A DNA stretch of 64,000 nucleotides from DATGSL01 sp964645585 (GTDB lineage Bacteria; Verrucomicrobiota; Verrucomicrobiia; Opitutales; T3Sed10-336): positions 1 to 64,000 of the forward strand of contig CAZYAN010000015.1 of the NCBI GenBank assembly GCA_964645585.1, read 5' to 3'. The notes under the pieces were generated by a model. It was given only the letters and a program-made list of their open reading frames with translations, was not told where the DNA came from and made no database searches. Position 1 is the first letter of the stretch, and each line of letters begins with the position of its first letter. This document shows, piece after piece, positions 61,594-64,000 of this stretch. Position numbers and translations under genes: made by a program.

Positions 61594-62949
61594 GTGAAAG
61601 CTCTGCCCTTTTTGCCTCGTCTCAGTTTGTTCCTCGGTGTGATGGCCGCTGTCACCGGATGCCAACCGGCTTCGGCGCCTGCCGTCGACGAAGCGGTCAC
61701 CACGGAGGCGGCGGCAACGGCCGCTGACGACGGCATTCCTGCCAACCCCGGGCCCGCCACTCCAACGCCGGTTTTGATGTGGGCTCAAACCGGCAGTGAC
61801 ATCCGCCGCGAGCTGCTTCGCGAACAGATCCATCGTTTCAATACGAGCCAGGATGAAATCCAGCTGAACGTGATGTTCGTGACGGCGGAGCGTTACAGCG
61901 AGATTGTGCGAGAAGCGGCCCTGAATGGTGAACTTCCCGATCTTCTCGAATTCGATGTGCCCGAACTTTATCGATACATTTGGCAAGGCTACCTGCTTCC
62001 GCTCGACGACCTGATACCAAAGGCAATCCGTGACGATCTCCTCCCGTCAGTCATCGCGCAAGGTTCCTACGAAGGACGCCTCTATTCAGTCAGCGCCGCT
62101 GAACCGGGCATCGGTCTTTATCTCAATCCGCTCAAACTGCTCAACGTCAACACGCGCCTCCCCCGCTCGATCGCCATGGCATGGAGCGCCGAGGAATTTG
62201 ATCAATTGCTCGGCGACCTTTATGAACAAAACGGCGGCAAGCCGGTTCTCGATCTCGGCCTCCAGCGAGGACCGGAATGGCTCGCCAACGTCATCGGTCC
62301 CGCCGTTCTCCAATCCGCTGGCGCCGGCCTGGTCGATACAGCGGGCCGCGCCGCCTCCGGAACGCTCGATGGAGAACAGGCCGTGAGCGCCATGGCGCTC
62401 GTTCAATCGTGGTTTAAAAATGGATACATCGATCCGAACGAAGACGGCGAAGCCTTCACCGCTGGACGCGTCGCCTTCTCCTGGTCCGGCCATTGGGATT
62501 TTCCGCGCTACGACGCCGCCCTCAACGGCCGGCTCACAGTAGTTCCGCCGCCCGACTTCGGAAAGGGAGTTCGCACGGGACACGGCGGGTGGAGCTGGGC
62601 CATTCCGCGCGACGCGAACCACCCCGAAGCGAGCATGGCGGTCCTCCTACACATGCTCGAACCCAAACAAGTTCTCGAAATGGCAAGCGCGACGGGCGCC
62701 ATCCCATCCAGACGCAGCGTCATCGGCCGCTCATCCCACTACGGCCCGGAAATGCCGCTTCACTTGTTTGCTCGACAGCTTGAAGAGGCGTACGCACCCC
62801 GACCCCGCTCTCCCGTTCTCGCCGAAATGCTCCATTACTTCACAGACGCCTTGTCTGACTTGCAGAACGGTGCCGACGTGAAAGCAACCCTTTCCACTGC
62901 CGCCGCGGAAATCGACAAGGTGCTTGCCGACGCCCATGGCCCTCCTTGA
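61594..62949 (+). CDS. Extracellular solute-binding lipoprotein, family 1
   Basis: A 451-residue sugar-type ABC-transporter binding protein. GTG start; signal peptide with lipobox AVTGC (Cys at residue 23), then an Ala/Thr/Pro-rich linker and the binding domain starting VLMWAQTGSDIRRELLREQIHRFN. Family blocks include LPDLLEFDVPELYRYIWQGYLLPLDDL and VAFSWSGHWDFPRY. No permease or ATPase gene follows; two tandem hairpins and a minus-strand gene come next, so the transporter partners are elsewhere, or the protein serves sensing. Ligand unknown. Confidence 0.88.
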   Translation: MKALPFLPRLSLFLGVMAAVTGCQPASAPAVDEAVTTEAAATAADDGIPANPGPATPTPVLMWAQTGSDIRRELLREQIHRFNTSQDEIQLNVMFVTAERYSEIVREAALNGELPDLLEFDVPELYRYIWQGYLLPLDDLIPKAIRDDLLPSVIAQGSYEGRLYSVSAAEPGIGLYLNPLKLLNVNTRLPRSIAMAWSAEEFDQLLGDLYEQNGGKPVLDLGLQRGPEWLANVIGPAVLQSAGAGLVDTAGRAASGTLDGEQAVSAMALVQSWFKNGYIDPNEDGEAFTAGRVAFSWSGHWDFPRYDAALNGRLTVVPPPDFGKGVRTGHGGWSWAIPRDANHPEASMAVLLHMLEPKQVLEMASATGAIPSRRSVIGRSSHYGPEMPLHLFARQLEEAYAPRPRSPVLAEMLHYFTDALSDLQNGADVKATLSTAAAEIDKVLADAHGPP

Positions 62950-62961
62950 CGCACCTCTCCC

Positions 62962-63006
62962 GCGGTTCCGTCAACCGCACAGATCCAAGGCTGAACCCAG
63001 TTCAGC
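62962..63006. terminator. Tandem hairpins in convergent gap
   Basis: GCGGTT/AACCGC (62962-62978, 5-base loop) and GCTGAAC/GTTCAGC (62990-63006, 3-base loop) are both perfect. They fill the gap between the solute-binding gene and the convergent kinase gene and may terminate from both sides. T-runs are absent. Confidence 0.45.
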
Positions 63007-63048
63007 GCGGCTTCCACACACGGACAACGACCAAGAGCAAAAGATTCT

Positions 63049-64000
63049 TCATTTTGCCTTCTCTTCTTCCGGCTGCTCCTCGACCGGATCCTTTCCAAGA
63101 ACGCGGCGGAGTAATTTCCCCATTTCACTCGACCGGTATGGCTTGGACAGAACCCCGTAGAATCCTTTGTTGAGATAATACTCCTCCGTATCGTCGCTGC
63201 TGTATCCGCTCGAAACAATCGCCCGAACATCCGGGTCGAGCTTTCGCAATTCTTCAAAGGTTTCCTCTCCACCCATTCCTCCAACGATTGTCAGGTCGAG
63301 AATCACGACATCATACGGACGCTGCACAGCGAGATAACGCCGGTACAAAGCCAGCGCCTCTTCGCCGTTTCGGGCAACATCACATTCGTATTCGAGCCGT
63401 TGGAGCATCCCTTGAGCCAAGGAGATAATTTCCGGATCATCATCCATGAACAGGATTTTGCCGGAGCCGATCGTCAGCGCCGGTTTGCGGCGTCCCTCCG
63501 CTTCCACCGGCTCTTCGGATTTCGGCAGATAGACCGAAAATTTCGTACCTTTGCCGACCTCCGATTCCACTTCGATTCGACCCCCGTGATCGTTGACAAT
63601 CGAGGCCACCGTCGCCAGTCCGAGACCGGTCCCCGTCTTCTTTGTCGAAAAAAACGGCTCGAAAATTCGCCGCAGGTTTTCCCGCGGTATTCCCCGGCCG
63701 TTGTCGATCACGTCGATCCGCAGATAGTCTCCCGCTTTCAAATTCGGATGCTGTCCGGCTCGGATGACAACGTTGTCTCCGGTTATCAAAATTTTTCCGT
63801 CCCGCCGGTCGATTCCCTGGATCGCGTTGATGATCAGGTTTTGAAACACCTGCGACACACGCGGAGCATTGACGAAGACCGGATGCAAATCATCCGCCAA
63901 GCGCACTTCCGTCTTCACCGGTGAGCCGGAAGCGGAGAGGCGCACGCAGTCGTTGACCAACTTCGTCAGGCAGATCGCTTTTCGATCGGTCGAACGGCTG
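63049..64000 (-). CDS. Hybrid sensor histidine kinase, 3' part only
   Basis: The frame is open through the right edge of the window, so the 5' end (sensor and phosphoacceptor His) is missing. What is visible is an ATPase domain with the N box FQNLIINAIQGI, G1 DVIDNGRGIP, F box FEPFFSTKKTGTGLGLATV and GG in the following helix, then a C-terminal receiver starting ILFMDDDPEIISLAQGML with phospho-Asp in VVILDLTIVGGMGGEE and Lys in VLSKPYRSSEM. The GGMGG after the Asp is typical of hybrid kinases. No DNA-binding output is present. A Glu/Lys-rich tail ends the protein. Confidence 0.9.
   Translation of the reverse strand, partial: SRSTDRKAICLTKLVNDCVRLSASGSPVKTEVRLADDLHPVFVNAPRVSQVFQNLIINAIQGIDRRDGKILITGDNVVIRAGQHPNLKAGDYLRIDVIDNGRGIPRENLRRIFEPFFSTKKTGTGLGLATVASIVNDHGGRIEVESEVGKGTKFSVYLPKSEEPVEAEGRRKPALTIGSGKILFMDDDPEIISLAQGMLQRLEYECDVARNGEEALALYRRYLAVQRPYDVVILDLTIVGGMGGEETFEELRKLDPDVRAIVSSGYSSDDTEEYYLNKGFYGVLSKPYRSSEMGKLLRRVLGKDPVEEQPEEEKAK

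Noticed and set aside
1..64000. tRNA, rRNA, CRISPR array, insertion sequence, prophage or exosortase gene
   Set aside because: Looked for on both strands by eye; none of the usual arms, repeats, transposase or exosortase motifs was seen. A covariance or HMM scan would be decisive.

Overview
The window is chromosomal DNA from a high-GC Gram-negative bacterium, most likely Verrucomicrobiota, class Opitutae. The main clues are two secreted proteins ending in the PEP-CTERM tail form typical of that group (PEPSTYG, hydrophobic stretch, basic end), a prepilin-like protein with a C-terminal VDGH motif, a rpmF-plsX-fabH operon, and outer-membrane and lipopolysaccharide genes (bamD-like, lptE, lpxB, a Kdo/WaaP-type kinase). 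I saw no tRNA, rRNA, CRISPR array, transposase, integrase or phage gene. The gene set looks like ordinary core chromosome with lineage-specific secreted proteins between.

Layout. 1-8.0 kb: aroK, a candidate 30-residue membrane peptide, a PEP-CTERM protein, then minus-strand genes for an SMP-30-type lactonase, an amidohydrolase, a TPR protein, glmM and trpD. 8.4-14.4 kb: three minus-strand genes for large exported proteins (a HEAT-like membrane protein, a 1338-residue multidomain protein with calcium-binding-like repeats, a lectin-fold protein). 14.7-21.4 kb: rpmF-plsX-fabH, then bamD-like, lptE, rsmE, birA and coaX. 21.4-23.3 kb: a lipopolysaccharide-core kinase and a glycosyltransferase. 23.6-27.8 kb: two tandem GHL10 glycan hydrolases followed by anmK. 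27.8-30.7 kb: an FMN reductase, an unlisted small lipoprotein, hflC and hflK. 30.9-38.5 kb: pyruvate carboxylase, a membrane protein and bifunctional putA. 38.5-41.3 kb: AlgH/YqgE, lpxB and a Gfo/Idh oxidoreductase that may modify lipid A sugar. 41.5-45.5 kb: an amidase with two golvesin-like domains, a beta-hydroxyacid dehydrogenase and a serine hydrolase. 45.6-52.5 kb: a large hybrid histidine kinase, a prepilin-like protein, DoxX, DAHP synthase and a second PEP-CTERM protein. 52.6-59.6 kb: a lipoprotein hydrolase, nagZ-like, a Tat-exported Gfo/Idh protein, DUF502, an enolase-superfamily enzyme and a sugar isomerase. 59.6-64 kb: a second golvesin-tailed amidase, an 840-base stretch without a convincing gene, a solute-binding lipoprotein and the 3' part of a hybrid histidine kinase cut by the window edge.

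How the genes fit together. A strong theme is the cell envelope: peptidoglycan cleavage and salvage (two GHL10 enzymes, AnmK, a NagZ-like enzyme, two amidases of unrelated folds sharing one C-terminal domain), amino-sugar supply (GlmM), lipid A and core assembly, outer-membrane assembly and fatty-acid/phospholipid initiation. BirA would biotinylate the pyruvate carboxylase. aroK, aroF-type DAHP synthase and trpD are scattered aromatic-pathway genes. The most unusual signals are the shared golvesin-like tail on two amidases, a second copy of one amidase's upstream region that leads into no intact gene, the tandem GHL10-anmK cluster, a similar stem-loop ahead of both PEP-CTERM genes, and a small lipoprotein gene beside hflC.
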